50,544 nt of DNA from Streptococcaceae bacterium (GTDB lineage Bacteria > Bacillota > Bacilli > Lactobacillales > Streptococcaceae). Location: NCBI GenBank assembly GCA_031269775.1, contig JAISYQ010000016.1, positions 1-50,544 of the forward strand. Reading direction: 5' to 3'. Within the stretch, counting starts at the first letter, position 1, and the number at the start of each line of letters is the position of its first letter. Positions 35,771 to 44,264 of the stretch are shown here, piece by piece. Below the pieces are notes generated by a model. It had not been told where the DNA came from. It ran no database searches and worked only from the letters and a program-made list of their open reading frames with translations. The position numbers and the translations under genes are program-made.

Positions 35771-36426
35771 TTGATTAAGTTAAAAAAGTTAAGAATTGCT
35801 TTAAGTTTAGTAATGTTGTCTTTAGTTATATCAGTTGTTAGTGTCTCTGAAGAATGTGCTGCGGTTTATGAGGAAGAAGCACGTGCATACTTAGGAAATG
35901 AAGCGGCTTAAAGATCCGAAACTTTTTGGGAAAAACTTGATAGTATCATAAAAAAATTTATCCATATTCAGAGGTAGTAGCCAATTACACACCATTTGAT
36001 AGGTTATGTGAAGCAATAAATTATATGCCAGGTGGAATTTTATTGTTTGACATAAAAGTCTTTGAAAATTATAAAAAAGAATTCCCAGAACCAGAAGTAG
36101 AGAAATTTTTTGATAAATTTAAATTATATTTTCAATCAAAAGATGAAGTTAAATTTAAAGAAAAATTATGATTAAAGGAAGAAGCAAGTAGAGCGGAAGA
36201 AGCAGAGTTAAATGCTCAGCTTGAAAAGGATAAGCAAAGGTCGGAATTTAGAGAAGGGGGATTTACTTGGTTACTTAGTGCGATACCATGCCGTAATCCT
36301 AAATTATCATCGGATAAAGCATATACGATCGAGTTCAATAAAAGATATTTACCGTTTATTCAAAAACAAGTTCAATTAGCTGAAGAAAAAGCACGTAAAA
36401 CTGCGGAATATGCGCTAAAACATTAG
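35771..36426 (+). pseudogene. Dead paralogue of the secreted macro-domain protein
   Basis: It shares the unusual TTG start, the leader GGAGATATGTTTTG and the signal peptide (MIKLKKLRIALSLVMLSLVI) with the gene at 23133-25241. One copy of the N-terminal repeat follows (WEKLDSIIKK, then IYPYSEVVANYTPFDRL, MPGGI, VFENYKKEFPEPE) and one degenerate C-terminal repeat (FTWLLSAIP, then RYLPFIQKQVQLAEEKAR). The macro domain is absent. Lesions are an in-frame TAA near 35909, a one-base loss in the A7 run at 35950-35956, and a TGA near 36169. Without them it would be a protein of about 215 residues. Confidence 0.75.
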
Positions 36427-37010
36427 AATTAGCAAAAGGCCAAATGATGGAGAATATGTACGGCTATTACGTCTAGCCAAGACCAAAAAGAAGATGCACT
36501 AGTTGCTCTATCATACAACGTTATACGTATGTAACGATTTTAATTTATTAAAAATAGGTTCTTTCCTCCTCAACGTATAGAAAAAAGAAATATGCGTATT
36601 GTAAAGAACGCATTTAAGACATTCACTCAAATAATATCTCAAAAAGTGCGTGTAGGACAAGTAGCGTTAGGTGAATTTCAAATGCGAGTCCTCTGTTTAA
36701 GTAAAGAGCGTATTGCCTTATAAACGTATTAATAAATATGAACAAAGTCAACCCACTTCTTATACAGAAGAATCTATTACTTCGCTTTTTATTTACTTAA
36801 AAGCAGTGTTTAGTGAGCAGATTCTAAATGATTATGAACTTATCATTTGAGATTTAGGCAATTTTATGATAGGATTTTGCTGTTAGGTAAGTTCGGTAGC
36901 TTAACTTTGAAAGTTGAAAATACTTCGAGAAAGTCTACAAATAGCAATACAAAATAGTCAAAACGAATTATTAAAGTCTGAAAGCTTAGACATAAGGAGA
37001 TTTTAGGAAC
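36427..37010 (+). pseudogene. Eroded coding debris
   Basis: Short stretches of protein-like sequence can be read in different frames: SQDQKEDALVALSYNV near 36475-36525, which resembles a conserved piece of phage-type lysozymes but is too short to assign; RNMRIVKNAFKTFTQIISQ near 36590; and YKRINKYEQSQPTSYTEES near 36720, then FIYLKAVFSEQILNDYELII. Stops and frameshifts separate them. No start codon or complete domain is visible. Confidence 0.3.
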
Positions 37011-37265
37011 ATGAGGAAAGGAATTCATCCAGAGTATCATCCAGTAGTATTTATGGACTCAACTACTGATTTTAAGTTTTTATCAAGATCAACAAAAAGT
37101 TCTTCAGAAACAATTGAATGGGAAGATGGTAATACTTATCCATTAATACGTGTTGAGATATCCTCTAATTCACACCCATTCTATACTGGAAAACAAAAAT
37201 TTATCCAAGCAGATGGACGCGTAGATCGCTTTAACAAAAAATACGGTTTAAAAGAAAATGCGTAA
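37011..37265 (+). CDS. rpmE2: 50S ribosomal protein L31, type B
   Basis: The 84-residue protein starts [20 protein letters not shown] and has [20 protein letters not shown] near the end. It lacks the four cysteines of zinc-binding L31, so it is the zinc-independent form, which in other bacteria is made under zinc shortage or is the only copy. AAGGAG lies upstream of the ATG. It stands alone between debris and the infC leader. Confidence 0.95.
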   Translation: MRKGIHPEYHPVVFMDSTTDFKFLSRSTKSSSETIEWEDGNTYPLIRVEISSNSHPFYTGKQKFIQADGRVDRFNKKYGLKENA

Positions 37266-37401
37266 TTTTTATACTAAACGTGTTTGTAATGATTTAATAA
37301 TTTAAAATACAAGTAGAAACAAATCCGTTTCTCGCCTATTGATGTAAATGCTGTTGATGGGCTGATAAGGAAAAAAGATTTTTTTAAGTTTTAAGATTAA
37401 G

Positions 37402-37434
37402 CGGGTTTGTGTAATTGCATAAACTCGTTTTTTT
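37402..37434 (+). terminator. Attenuator of the infC-rpmI-rplT leader
   Basis: CGGGTTTGTG pairs, with two G-U pairs, with CATAAACTCG and is followed by seven T, only 31 nt before the infC start. In Bacillus subtilis and relatives, L20 binding to this leader causes premature termination. The leader here spans roughly 37290-37465. The competing antiterminator fold was not resolved by eye. Confidence 0.7.
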
Positions 37435-37465
37435 AATGGAAGGATTATTATAAAGGAGCTGAAGA

Positions 37466-37987
37466 ATCATAGCAAGAGATGTAATAGTAAATGATGGCAT
37501 TCGTGCACGTGAAGTTCGTTTGATTGCCGTTAATGGCGAACAGTTGGGGGTAAAGTTAAAACAAGAAGCTTTAAGATTAGCAGAAGCAAATAGTCTTGAT
37601 TTAGTGTTAGTTTCACCTAATGCAAAACCTCCTGTTGCTAAAATTATGGATTATGGCAAATTTCGTTTTGAGCAGCAAAAAAGACAACGTGAAGCTCGTA
37701 AGAAACAAAAAATAATTCATGTAAAAGAAATTCGTTTGTCTCCAACAATTGATGATAATGATTTTAATACAAAAATGCGTAATGCCAGGAAATTTTTGGA
37801 AAAAGGAGAAAAAGTAAAAGCTTCAATTCGTTTTAAGGGGCGTGCTATTACGCACAAAGAAGTTGGACAACGAGTTTTAGAACGTTTGATAGAAGAAACT
37901 AAAGATATTTCTACAGTGGAGCAAAAAGCAAAAATGGAGGGTCGTTCAATGTTTATTCAATTGACGGCTAAAGTAGATAAAAAATAA
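37466..37987 (+). CDS. infC: Translation initiation factor IF-3
   Basis: The 173-residue factor binds the 30S subunit and checks the start codon. No ATG, GTG or TTG fits the conserved N-terminus, [20 protein letters not shown]. The frame begins with ATC at 37466 (or ATA at 37469), seven nt after AAAGGAG. A rare start codon is a known feature of infC, letting IF-3 repress its own translation. The rest shows the [20 protein letters not shown] motif and the C-terminal [14 protein letters not shown]. rpmI follows after 16 nt. Confidence 0.95.
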   Translation: MIARDVIVNDGIRAREVRLIAVNGEQLGVKLKQEALRLAEANSLDLVLVSPNAKPPVAKIMDYGKFRFEQQKRQREARKKQKIIHVKEIRLSPTIDDNDFNTKMRNARKFLEKGEKVKASIRFKGRAITHKEVGQRVLERLIEETKDISTVEQKAKMEGRSMFIQLTAKVDKK

Positions 37988-38003
37988 AAAATGGAGGAAA
38001 AAA

Positions 38004-38204
38004 ATGCCAAAACAAAAAACACATCGCGCTTCAGCAAAGCGTTTAAAACGTACAGGATCAGGTGGTTTGAAACGTTTTCGTGCATTTACATCACATCGTT
38101 TTCATGGAAAAACGGTTAAGCAACGTCGTCAATTACGCAAGGCAAAAATGGTTAACAGTAGTGATTTTAAGCGTATTCGGCAAATGTTAAGTCAAATGGA
38201 TTAA
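38004..38204 (+). CDS. rpmI: 50S ribosomal protein L35
   Basis: The 66-residue basic protein begins [20 protein letters not shown] and has the conserved [15 protein letters not shown] stretch (here [12 protein letters not shown]). GGAGG precedes the ATG. It belongs to the infC-rpmI-rplT operon and is in its usual place. Confidence 0.97.
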   Translation: MPKQKTHRASAKRLKRTGSGGLKRFRAFTSHRFHGKTVKQRRQLRKAKMVNSSDFKRIRQMLSQMD

Positions 38205-38241
38205 ATTTTGACAAAATAAGTTAAAAATTAAGAGCAAAGTG

Positions 38242-38259
38242 ATCTTGAAAATTCAAGAT
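38242..38259 (+). promoter_or_regulatory. Hairpin between rpmI and rplT
   Basis: ATCTTGAAAATTCAAGAT forms a 7-8 bp stem with a 2-4 nt loop, followed by TTTGTTTA. It may be an RNA-processing or pausing site, or a weak terminator that tunes L20 levels. Confidence 0.4.
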
Positions 38260-38304
38260 TTTGTTTATGGTTTCTAATGAAGTAAATTTGGGAGGAATTT
38301 TCAT

Positions 38305-38664
38305 ATGACGCGTGTTAAAGGTGGCGTTGTTTCACGTAAACGTCGTAAGCGTATTTTAAAATTAGCAAAAGGATATTATGGAGCAAAGCATAAACTTTAT
38401 AAAACAGCCAAAGAGCAAGTTATGAATTCTTATTACTATGCTTTTCGTGATCGCAGGCAAAAAAAACGTGATTTTCGTAAATTATGGATTGCACGAATCA
38501 ATGCAGCTTCCCGGATGAATGGTTTGAATTATTCAAAATTGATGCATGGTTTAAAACTAGCTGAAATTGAGGTAAATCGCAAAATGTTAGCCGACTTAGC
38601 TGTAAATGACGCTTTAGCATTTGCTGCTTTAGCAGATACAGCTAAAAAAGCATTGCAAAAATAA
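38305..38664 (+). CDS. rplT: 50S ribosomal protein L20
   Basis: The 119-residue protein starts [20 protein letters not shown], followed by [20 protein letters not shown] and [18 protein letters not shown]20 is needed for early assembly of the 50S subunit and is the repressor that acts on the operon leader. GGGAGG precedes the ATG. It is 100 nt after rpmI. Confidence 0.97.
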   Translation: MTRVKGGVVSRKRRKRILKLAKGYYGAKHKLYKTAKEQVMNSYYYAFRDRRQKKRDFRKLWIARINAASRMNGLNYSKLMHGLKLAEIEVNRKMLADLAVNDALAFAALADTAKKALQK

Positions 38665-38791
38665 AAAGAAGATAATATGTGAAGGTTTGAAGGTTGAATT
38701 CATTTGATAATAAATGATTTAATCTTTTTTTAATTCTACTTTAGGACGTACTTTTAAGTTAATTGCTTATATTCTAAGGAGTGAGAAAAAT

Positions 38792-39430
38792 ATGCGTGTA
38801 AGAAAGCGTAAAAAAGCAGAAGAATATCTTTTAGAATATCCACAATTAGTGGTAAGTCAACCGGATGAGTGGCGAGGACGATGGTGTAACCGTTTTCAAA
38901 ATAATCATCCTATTCATATAGAAGTAGGTTGTGGTAAAGGTCGTTTTATTACAGAGATGTCTAAGCGTAATCCAGATATTAATTATCTTGGACTTGATAT
39001 TCAGTTAAGTGTATTAAGTTATGCGCTTGATAAAGTTATTGCAGCAGATGTTTTGAATTTGCAATTATTATATGTTGATGGCAGAGAACTTTTAAATTAT
39101 TTTGCTGAAAATGAAATATCATTGATTTATCTAAATTTTAGTGATCCTTGGCCGAAAAGTCGTCATGAAAAAAGACGATTGACTTATTCATCCTTTTTAA
39201 AAATATATGAAAAAATTTTAACTCCTAAAGGTGAAGTTTATTTAAAAACCGATAATCGTGGATTATTTGAGTATTCTTTAGTTAGTTTTTCAAATTATGG
39301 CATGATTTTAAGACAAATTTTTTTGAATTTACATGCTAGTAATTTTGTTGATAATGTTATAACCGAATATGAAGAAAAATTTATTAATAAAGGTCAAGTA
39401 ATTTATCGAGTAGAAGCACAGTTTACATAA
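38792..39430 (+). CDS. trmB: tRNA (guanine-N7-)-methyltransferase
   Basis: The 212-residue enzyme makes m7G46 in tRNA. The SAM-binding site is [17 protein letters not shown], followed by [16 protein letters not shown], and the family signature is [17 protein letters not shown], with [12 protein letters not shown] near the end. The start has AAGGAG upstream. It is a separate unit after rplT. The 252 bp that follow, to the next gene, show no RNA or gene. Confidence 0.95.
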   Translation: MRVRKRKKAEEYLLEYPQLVVSQPDEWRGRWCNRFQNNHPIHIEVGCGKGRFITEMSKRNPDINYLGLDIQLSVLSYALDKVIAADVLNLQLLYVDGRELLNYFAENEISLIYLNFSDPWPKSRHEKRRLTYSSFLKIYEKILTPKGEVYLKTDNRGLFEYSLVSFSNYGMILRQIFLNLHASNFVDNVITEYEEKFINKGQVIYRVEAQFT

Positions 39431-39682
39431 AAATAATATTAGATCTTTCGAAGCCTAATTTTGGAAGAGCTCTAATTATTGATAAAGTAGTGTCTTTTAT
39501 TTCAAATTTATAACGATAGACTCTAATATATTAATATTTGTTATATTTTCAATATGGAATCGCAATATTTACAGGATAATGTAATAATTATTAAGAATTG
39601 CGAAAAAAATCATTAACATTACTCATTTATACTGCAAAACAAGTAAAAAAAAGTGTTTTGTAGTTGAAAGTGGGTATTTTTA

Positions 39683-40546
39683 GTGAAATTCAAACTATTA
39701 TTAGGGCTAATTGTGGCTACTGTGTTGATTACTTGTTTTGTTTCTACTGTAATTTCTAAAGCTGATATTGATTCAATCAATCATAAATTAAAAAAAATAG
39801 ATCAAAAAATAACTGAATCTCAAGCAGATCTTACAAGTATAGATGAACGTATGGCTGTTTTAAGGCAAACGATCAAAAAGCGTGCAAAGTTAGCTAATGA
39901 ACAAATGAGAACTCTTCAACTTCAAAATGATTATAAAATGAGACTATATGTTATTTTCAATTCAAAAAGTATTGGAGAAATGCTTCGTTTATTTCGTACT
40001 TTGGCTCGTATACATCAGTCACAAAATGATGAAATTCAGTCTTTAATTGAAGAACAAGAAAATCTGGAAAAATTAAGAAAAGAAAAAGAAGAGGTAATTG
40101 CAAGTTTAAGGCAGCAACAAGATGAACTAGGAGCTAAACAAATGCAACTTGCAGGCCTTCATAGCCAAGAAGAGTTAAATGTTTTTAAAAAAGCTGATAC
40201 GAGAAATGAGCAATCAACGTTGTTAAGTAATAGTTTAACTGTTATAAATTCAGAGGATATAGTTTATAGCTTTGTAGCAATTGCAACGGCCTATTCTTGT
40301 GAAGCTGCTAGTATGGGGCGTTACTCAGCTTATGGTATTGATTTGTGGGTTAATCCACGAGTCATAGCAGTTGATCCAAATGTTATTCCACTTGGGACAA
40401 TGGTAAAAATAGAAGGATATGGTGTGTATATCGCTGGAGATACAGGTAGTGCGATTATTGGTAATCATATTGATATTCATTTTCCAACTTATCAAGAATC
40501 TTGTGATTTTGGCCGTCGGGATGTAGCAGTGCATATTTTAAAATAA
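39683..40546 (+). CDS. Secreted coiled-coil protein with 3D domain
   Basis: The 287-residue product has a signal peptide (MKFKLLLGLIVATVLITCF), a long PcsB-like coiled coil (residues about 30-165) and a C-terminal 3D domain. The domain shows IATAYSCEAA, then AVDPNVIPLGTMVKIEGYG, IAGDTGSAIIGNHIDIHF and GRRDVAVHILK. The three aspartates (DPN, GDTG, HIDIHF) are those of lytic enzymes of the MltA/resuscitation-promoting type, so it probably cuts peptidoglycan. The coiled coil resembles that of cell-division amidases controlled by FtsEX. GTG start; the ribosome-binding site is weak. A terminator follows. Confidence 0.85.
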   Translation: MKFKLLLGLIVATVLITCFVSTVISKADIDSINHKLKKIDQKITESQADLTSIDERMAVLRQTIKKRAKLANEQMRTLQLQNDYKMRLYVIFNSKSIGEMLRLFRTLARIHQSQNDEIQSLIEEQENLEKLRKEKEEVIASLRQQQDELGAKQMQLAGLHSQEELNVFKKADTRNEQSTLLSNSLTVINSEDIVYSFVAIATAYSCEAASMGRYSAYGIDLWVNPRVIAVDPNVIPLGTMVKIEGYGVYIAGDTGSAIIGNHIDIHFPTYQESCDFGRRDVAVHILK

Positions 40547-40571
40547 AATGTGGTGGCACAATAAAAAAATG

Positions 40572-40606
40572 GGAAACGATGAATTTAGCTTCGTTTCCTT
40601 TATTTT
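40572..40606 (+). terminator. Intrinsic terminator after the 3D-domain gene
   Basis: GGAAACGA pairs with TCGTTTCC across an 11-nt loop and is followed by TTTATTTTT. It closes the single-gene transcript. Confidence 0.8.
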
Positions 40607-40630
40607 TATGTTAAAATTAATCAAGATTTT

Positions 40631-40835
40631 AAGAGGTTGAGACAAAAATTGTCAGTTGCCTTTCAATCTGAACAATATTAGTAATTAAAGGCTGAATTGA
40701 ATTATTGACTTTTATCAGCTTGTTGATCTAGATTCAATTTGAATGCTTAAGGTTTTGAGATTACAGGCTCAAAATGCTTGTTTACACAATATTGTTCAGA
40801 TTAGAAAACAGTTAAGAATTTTTTATCTCAGTCTT
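40631..40835. repeat. Palindromic repeat of about 205 bp upstream of yqeG
   Basis: The arms AAGAGGTTGAGACAAAAATT to AATCTGAACAATATT (40631-40679) and AATATTGTTCAGATT to TTTTTTATCTCAGTCTT (40788-40835) are imperfect inverted copies of about 48 bp. Such 'GTTGAGACAAAA' palindromes are widespread intergenic repeats in lactic acid bacteria. The yqeG frame runs in phase back into it, but the conserved start lies after it. Confidence 0.65.
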
Positions 40836-40856
40836 AAATGTAGAAAGTTGAATGGT

Positions 40857-41381
40857 ATGAAAGAATTTTACAAGCCTACTTGGATGATGGAGTCAATTTT
40901 TCAACTAACTCCTGAAATGTTAAAAGTACAGAAAATTAAGGCCGTATTGACTGATTTGGATAATACATTAATTGCTTGGAATAATCCTAATGGTACAAAA
41001 GAAGTACGTATGTGGTTAAAAGGGATGCAAGAAGCAAAAATTTTAGTGGTGGTGGTTTCCAATAATAAAACTTCGCGAGTCAAAAGAGCAGTAGAACCAT
41101 TGGGAGTTGATTTTGTCTCATGGTCATTAAAGCCGCTAAATTGTGGGATGAGAGCTGCTAAGCGCAAGTTGAGCTTAAAAAATAAAGAGTTGGTTATGAT
41201 AGGAGATCAGTTAATGACAGATGTTTTAGCGGCTAATTTTGCAGGTATTCGTTCAATTTTAGTTAAACCTTTGGTTCAATCCGATAGTTTAATAACAAAG
41301 TTTAATCGTGCGTGCGAACGCTTTATTTTAAAAAAATTATCAATGAAGTACGATATGACTTATAAGAAGGGTATTTATTGA
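40857..41381 (+). CDS. yqeG: YqeG-family HAD phosphatase
   Basis: The 174-residue protein starts MKEFYKPTWMMESIFQLTPE, as in YqeG proteins. It has the HAD motif I VLTDLDNTLIAWNN, VVVVSNNKTSRVKRAVEPLG for motif II and VMIGDQLMTDVLAANFAG for motif IV. It heads the yqeG-yqeH-nadD-yqeK group, in which ribosome assembly and NAD synthesis genes are commonly joined. Its stop overlaps the start of yqeH by one base. ATG 40857 is chosen for homology; the ribosome-binding site is poor. Confidence 0.92.
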   Translation: MKEFYKPTWMMESIFQLTPEMLKVQKIKAVLTDLDNTLIAWNNPNGTKEVRMWLKGMQEAKILVVVVSNNKTSRVKRAVEPLGVDFVSWSLKPLNCGMRAAKRKLSLKNKELVMIGDQLMTDVLAANFAGIRSILVKPLVQSDSLITKFNRACERFILKKLSMKYDMTYKKGIY

Positions 41382-42493
41382 TGGTGATAGAAACTAAAAG
41401 AAAACTTCATTGTATTGGTTGCGGGATTGTTATTCAAATAACGGATTCAAAAAAATTGGGTTATATGCCATTAAAGACTCGTAAGAGTGCAAATGATAAG
41501 CAAAATATTTATTGTCAACGTTGTTTTCGTTTGCGTCATTATAATGAAATTCAAGATGTTTCACTAAATGATGATGATTTTTTAAATGATATCAGCACAA
41601 AAAAAGCTTTAATTGTGAGTGTGGTTGATATTTTTGATTTTAATGGATCACTTATTCCGAGTTTGCATCGTTTTGTAGGGAAAAATCCTGTTTTACTTGT
41701 GGGAAATAAGAAAGATTTATTGCCAAAGTCATTAAAAATATCTCGTTTAAGACAATGGATGAGAGAACGTGCTTATGAAGGAGGATTACGACCTGTTTGT
41801 ATTTTTTTAACGAGTGCTAAAAAGTCACAAGAAGTGGGAACTTTATTAGAAAAAATCGAAAAATATCGTAAGGGTTTGGATGTTTATGTAGTGGGTGTAG
41901 CCAATGTTGGCAAATCAACTTTGATTAATGCCATTATTAAAAAAATAGTTGGAATGCAAGAGTTGATTACTATTTCACGTTTCCCTGGAACAACTTTAGA
42001 TAAAATAGAAATACCTTTAGCAGATGGAGCAAAACTTTTTGACACACCAGGCATTATTCATCATCGTCAAATGACGCATTATCTTAATAAGAAAGATTTA
42101 AAAATTATTGTTCCGCAAAAGGAAATTAAGCCTAAAGTTTATCAGTTAAATCCTGAACAGACTTTATTTTTAGGAGGCTTAGCTCGTTTTGATTTTATTC
42201 AAGGATCTCGTCAAAGTTTTGTTGTTTATCTATCAAGAGATGTAAATATTCATCGAACGAAACTTATCAAAGCAGATGAATTTTATAAGAAGCATATTGG
42301 AAAATTATTGCAACCTCCTTACTTTGAAAATGTAGTTGATTTTCCAAAACTATCTCGTTTTGAATTTTCTATTAAAGATTCTGTCGATTTGGTTTTTGCA
42401 GGTTTGGGTTGGATTTCAGTAAAAAACAAGGCTGTTATAGCAGCCTATGCACCAAAAGATGTCGATGTAATTGTGCGTAAAGCTTTGATTTAG
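41381..42493 (+). CDS. yqeH: Ribosome biogenesis GTPase YqeH
   Basis: The 370-residue protein is a circularly permuted GTPase for 30S assembly. An N-terminal zinc finger (CIGCG, then CQRCFRLRH) is followed by the permuted order of motifs: VVDIFDFNGS, VGNKKDLLPK (G4), TSAKK (G5), VGVANVGKSTLINAI (G1), PGTTLDK (G2) and DTPGI (G3). The C-terminus is the RNA-binding part. ATG 41381 overlaps the yqeG stop. yhbY, which often follows, is missing. Confidence 0.95.
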   Translation: MVIETKRKLHCIGCGIVIQITDSKKLGYMPLKTRKSANDKQNIYCQRCFRLRHYNEIQDVSLNDDDFLNDISTKKALIVSVVDIFDFNGSLIPSLHRFVGKNPVLLVGNKKDLLPKSLKISRLRQWMRERAYEGGLRPVCIFLTSAKKSQEVGTLLEKIEKYRKGLDVYVVGVANVGKSTLINAIIKKIVGMQELITISRFPGTTLDKIEIPLADGAKLFDTPGIIHHRQMTHYLNKKDLKIIVPQKEIKPKVYQLNPEQTLFLGGLARFDFIQGSRQSFVVYLSRDVNIHRTKLIKADEFYKKHIGKLLQPPYFENVVDFPKLSRFEFSIKDSVDLVFAGLGWISVKNKAVIAAYAPKDVDVIVRKALI

Positions 42494-42526
42494 ATAAAAT
42501 TTAATTGGTTAGTGGAGACGTAAAAA

Positions 42527-43150
42527 ATGCAGCAAACACTTACTTGGTTAAAAACGCAAATATATGTAGAAAAACGTCGTCAAATTGGCATTTTAGGTGG
42601 AAATTTTAATCCTATTCATAATGCCCATTTGTTAATAGCAGATCAAGTTGCACAGATATTAGGATTAGATGGAGTATATTTGATGCCAGAAGCTTCACCT
42701 CCTCATCAAGAGACCAAATATACAATTTCTGCTGAGCATCGTTTAAATATGATTGAATTAGCTATTTCAGATAATCCTCGTTTGGGGATTGAGATGATTG
42801 AATTACAACTTGGTGGGGTAAACTATACTTTTGATACTATGAAAAAATTGACAAAAATGAATCCTGATGTATATTATTTTTTTATTATTGGTGGAGATAT
42901 GATAGAGGATTTGCCGCGATGGTATCGAATTAATGAATTGATGAAATTGGTTCAATTTGTAGGAGTTGAGCGTTTTGGTTATTTAAAAAAATTACCTTCT
43001 CCTTTAATTTGGGTTGATATACCAAAAATGGAAATAAGCTCTACATATCTTAGAAAATTTATTGGATATGGAGATATTCCAAAATACTTAATACCAGATA
43101 AAGTCTATTCTTATATTCAAGAGAAAGGTTTGTACCTTGATGGGAAATGA
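42527..43150 (+). CDS. nadD: Nicotinate-nucleotide adenylyltransferase
   Basis: The 207-residue enzyme makes deamido-NAD from nicotinate mononucleotide and ATP. The nucleotide-binding loop is GILGGNFNPIHNAHLLIA, with both histidines, then MPEASPPHQ, FIIGGDMIEDLPRWYRI and the ISSTYLRK loop. An N-terminal extension of 19 residues is usual in this group. GGAG precedes the ATG. It overlaps the next gene by 11 nt. Confidence 0.95.
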   Translation: MQQTLTWLKTQIYVEKRRQIGILGGNFNPIHNAHLLIADQVAQILGLDGVYLMPEASPPHQETKYTISAEHRLNMIELAISDNPRLGIEMIELQLGGVNYTFDTMKKLTKMNPDVYYFFIIGGDMIEDLPRWYRINELMKLVQFVGVERFGYLKKLPSPLIWVDIPKMEISSTYLRKFIGYGDIPKYLIPDKVYSYIQEKGLYLDGK

Positions 43151-43748
43151 TATATATGTAAAGTATACAGCATTTAAACAAGATGAACTTTTAAAAAAAA
43201 TTCGTATGTCGATAAGTGAAAAACGTTTTAAGCATTCTTTAGCAGTTCAAAAAACAGCTGTTCTTTTAGCTAAACGATTTGATTGTAATCTTGAAAAAGC
43301 AAGTATAGCAGGACTTGTTCATGATTATGCAAAGGAACGTTCAGATGAAGAGATGATACGAATTATTTATGAAAATAATCTTGATGAAACAATCATTGCT
43401 TTTGGTAATAATATTTGGCACGGTGTGGCAGGCGCGATTTTAATCAAAAAAGAATTAGGGATTATCGATGCGAAAATTTTACAGGCGGTTACTGTACATA
43501 CAACAGGATCTTCTAATATGTCCTTGCTAGATAAAATTATTTATGTGGCGGATTTTATTGAACCAAATCGTAATTTCCCGGGGGTTAGTAAAGCACGTAA
43601 ACTTGCAAAAGTAAATCTTGATAAAGTCGTAAAATATGAAATAAAACGTACATTATTAAGATTATTAGAGAATGAAGCTAAAATTTATCCAAAAACGATG
43701 GATACTTATAATAAGTATGTAGCAGGAGTTAACCAATTGTCTACTTAA
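43140..43748 (+). CDS. yqeK: HD-domain hydrolase YqeK (diadenosine tetraphosphatase)
   Basis: The 202-residue protein belongs to the HD-domain family that cleaves Ap4A symmetrically. It shows KRFKHSLAVQKTAVLLA, the metal site GLVHDYAKER, WHGVAGAIL, AVTVHTTGSSNMSLLDKII and YVADFIEPNR. It starts within nadD (ATG 43140). The usual next gene, rsfS (ybeB), is missing; only 3 nt separate the stop from a convergent gene. Confidence 0.93.
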   Translation: MGNDIYVKYTAFKQDELLKKIRMSISEKRFKHSLAVQKTAVLLAKRFDCNLEKASIAGLVHDYAKERSDEEMIRIIYENNLDETIIAFGNNIWHGVAGAILIKKELGIIDAKILQAVTVHTTGSSNMSLLDKIIYVADFIEPNRNFPGVSKARKLAKVNLDKVVKYEIKRTLLRLLENEAKIYPKTMDTYNKYVAGVNQLST

Positions 43749-43751
43749 TCT

Positions 43752-44264
43752 TTAAGGTTTGTGTTTAAGCTTATTAAAAGGTTTATTTAATATAAATACT
43801 TTTAAAATCAAAGGATAGCTCATAATCGTAGCTACTGCATGCATTAGATCAAAACTCATTCCACTTAAGCAGAATGCCCAGAAATTTTTTGCTTTAAAAA
43901 GAGGAGCTGTTAAAAAATTTATCCCAAATCCATAAAAAAAGCTTAATACACCTACAATAATTAACTGGACAAAGAAATTAGTTATTTTTTTGTAGATAGA
44001 TGACCAACAGACTATTAGTAATGCATAAACAATAATTTGTGCACCCACCCAAATGCCAAATCCATCTAACATACCAGTAATTAATAAAGAAAGTGCCATG
44101 ACTAACAAAGTATCTTTTAACTTCCAATAAATAGTAAGCACAAAAAAAAGAGCTGTTATCGGTTGGACATTAGGAATCCATAAAAAAAATTGGCGCAATA
44201 CAACGCTTACTGCTGTCATCATTGCAATTCTAGATAGGTATTTAATCGATACTTGATTTTTCAT
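43752..44264 (-). CDS. ECF transporter S component, substrate unknown
   Basis: The 170-residue protein has five or six hydrophobic segments and begins SIKYLSRIAMMTAVSVVLRQ, followed by LWIPNVQPITALFFVL. Small proteins of this form are the substrate-binding S components of ECF vitamin transporters, with an N-terminal segment that contacts the shared T component. The ligand cannot be read from the sequence. It overlaps ispD by 23 nt on the same strand. No ECF ATPase or T component lies in the window, so it must share them. Confidence 0.7.
   Translation of the reverse strand: MKNQVSIKYLSRIAMMTAVSVVLRQFFLWIPNVQPITALFFVLTIYWKLKDTLLVMALSLLITGMLDGFGIWVGAQIIVYALLIVCWSSIYKKITNFFVQLIIVGVLSFFYGFGINFLTAPLFKAKNFWAFCLSGMSFDLMHAVATIMSYPLILKVFILNKPFNKLKHKP

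Noticed and set aside
36475..36525. Phage lysozyme
   Set aside because: Only about 16 residues resemble the lysozyme 'DALVS..YNVG' stretch. No catalytic part is present, and stops surround it.
40743..40856. In-phase extension of yqeG upstream of ATG 40857
   Set aside because: The added 38 residues are encoded by the palindromic repeat and do not resemble any YqeG N-terminus.
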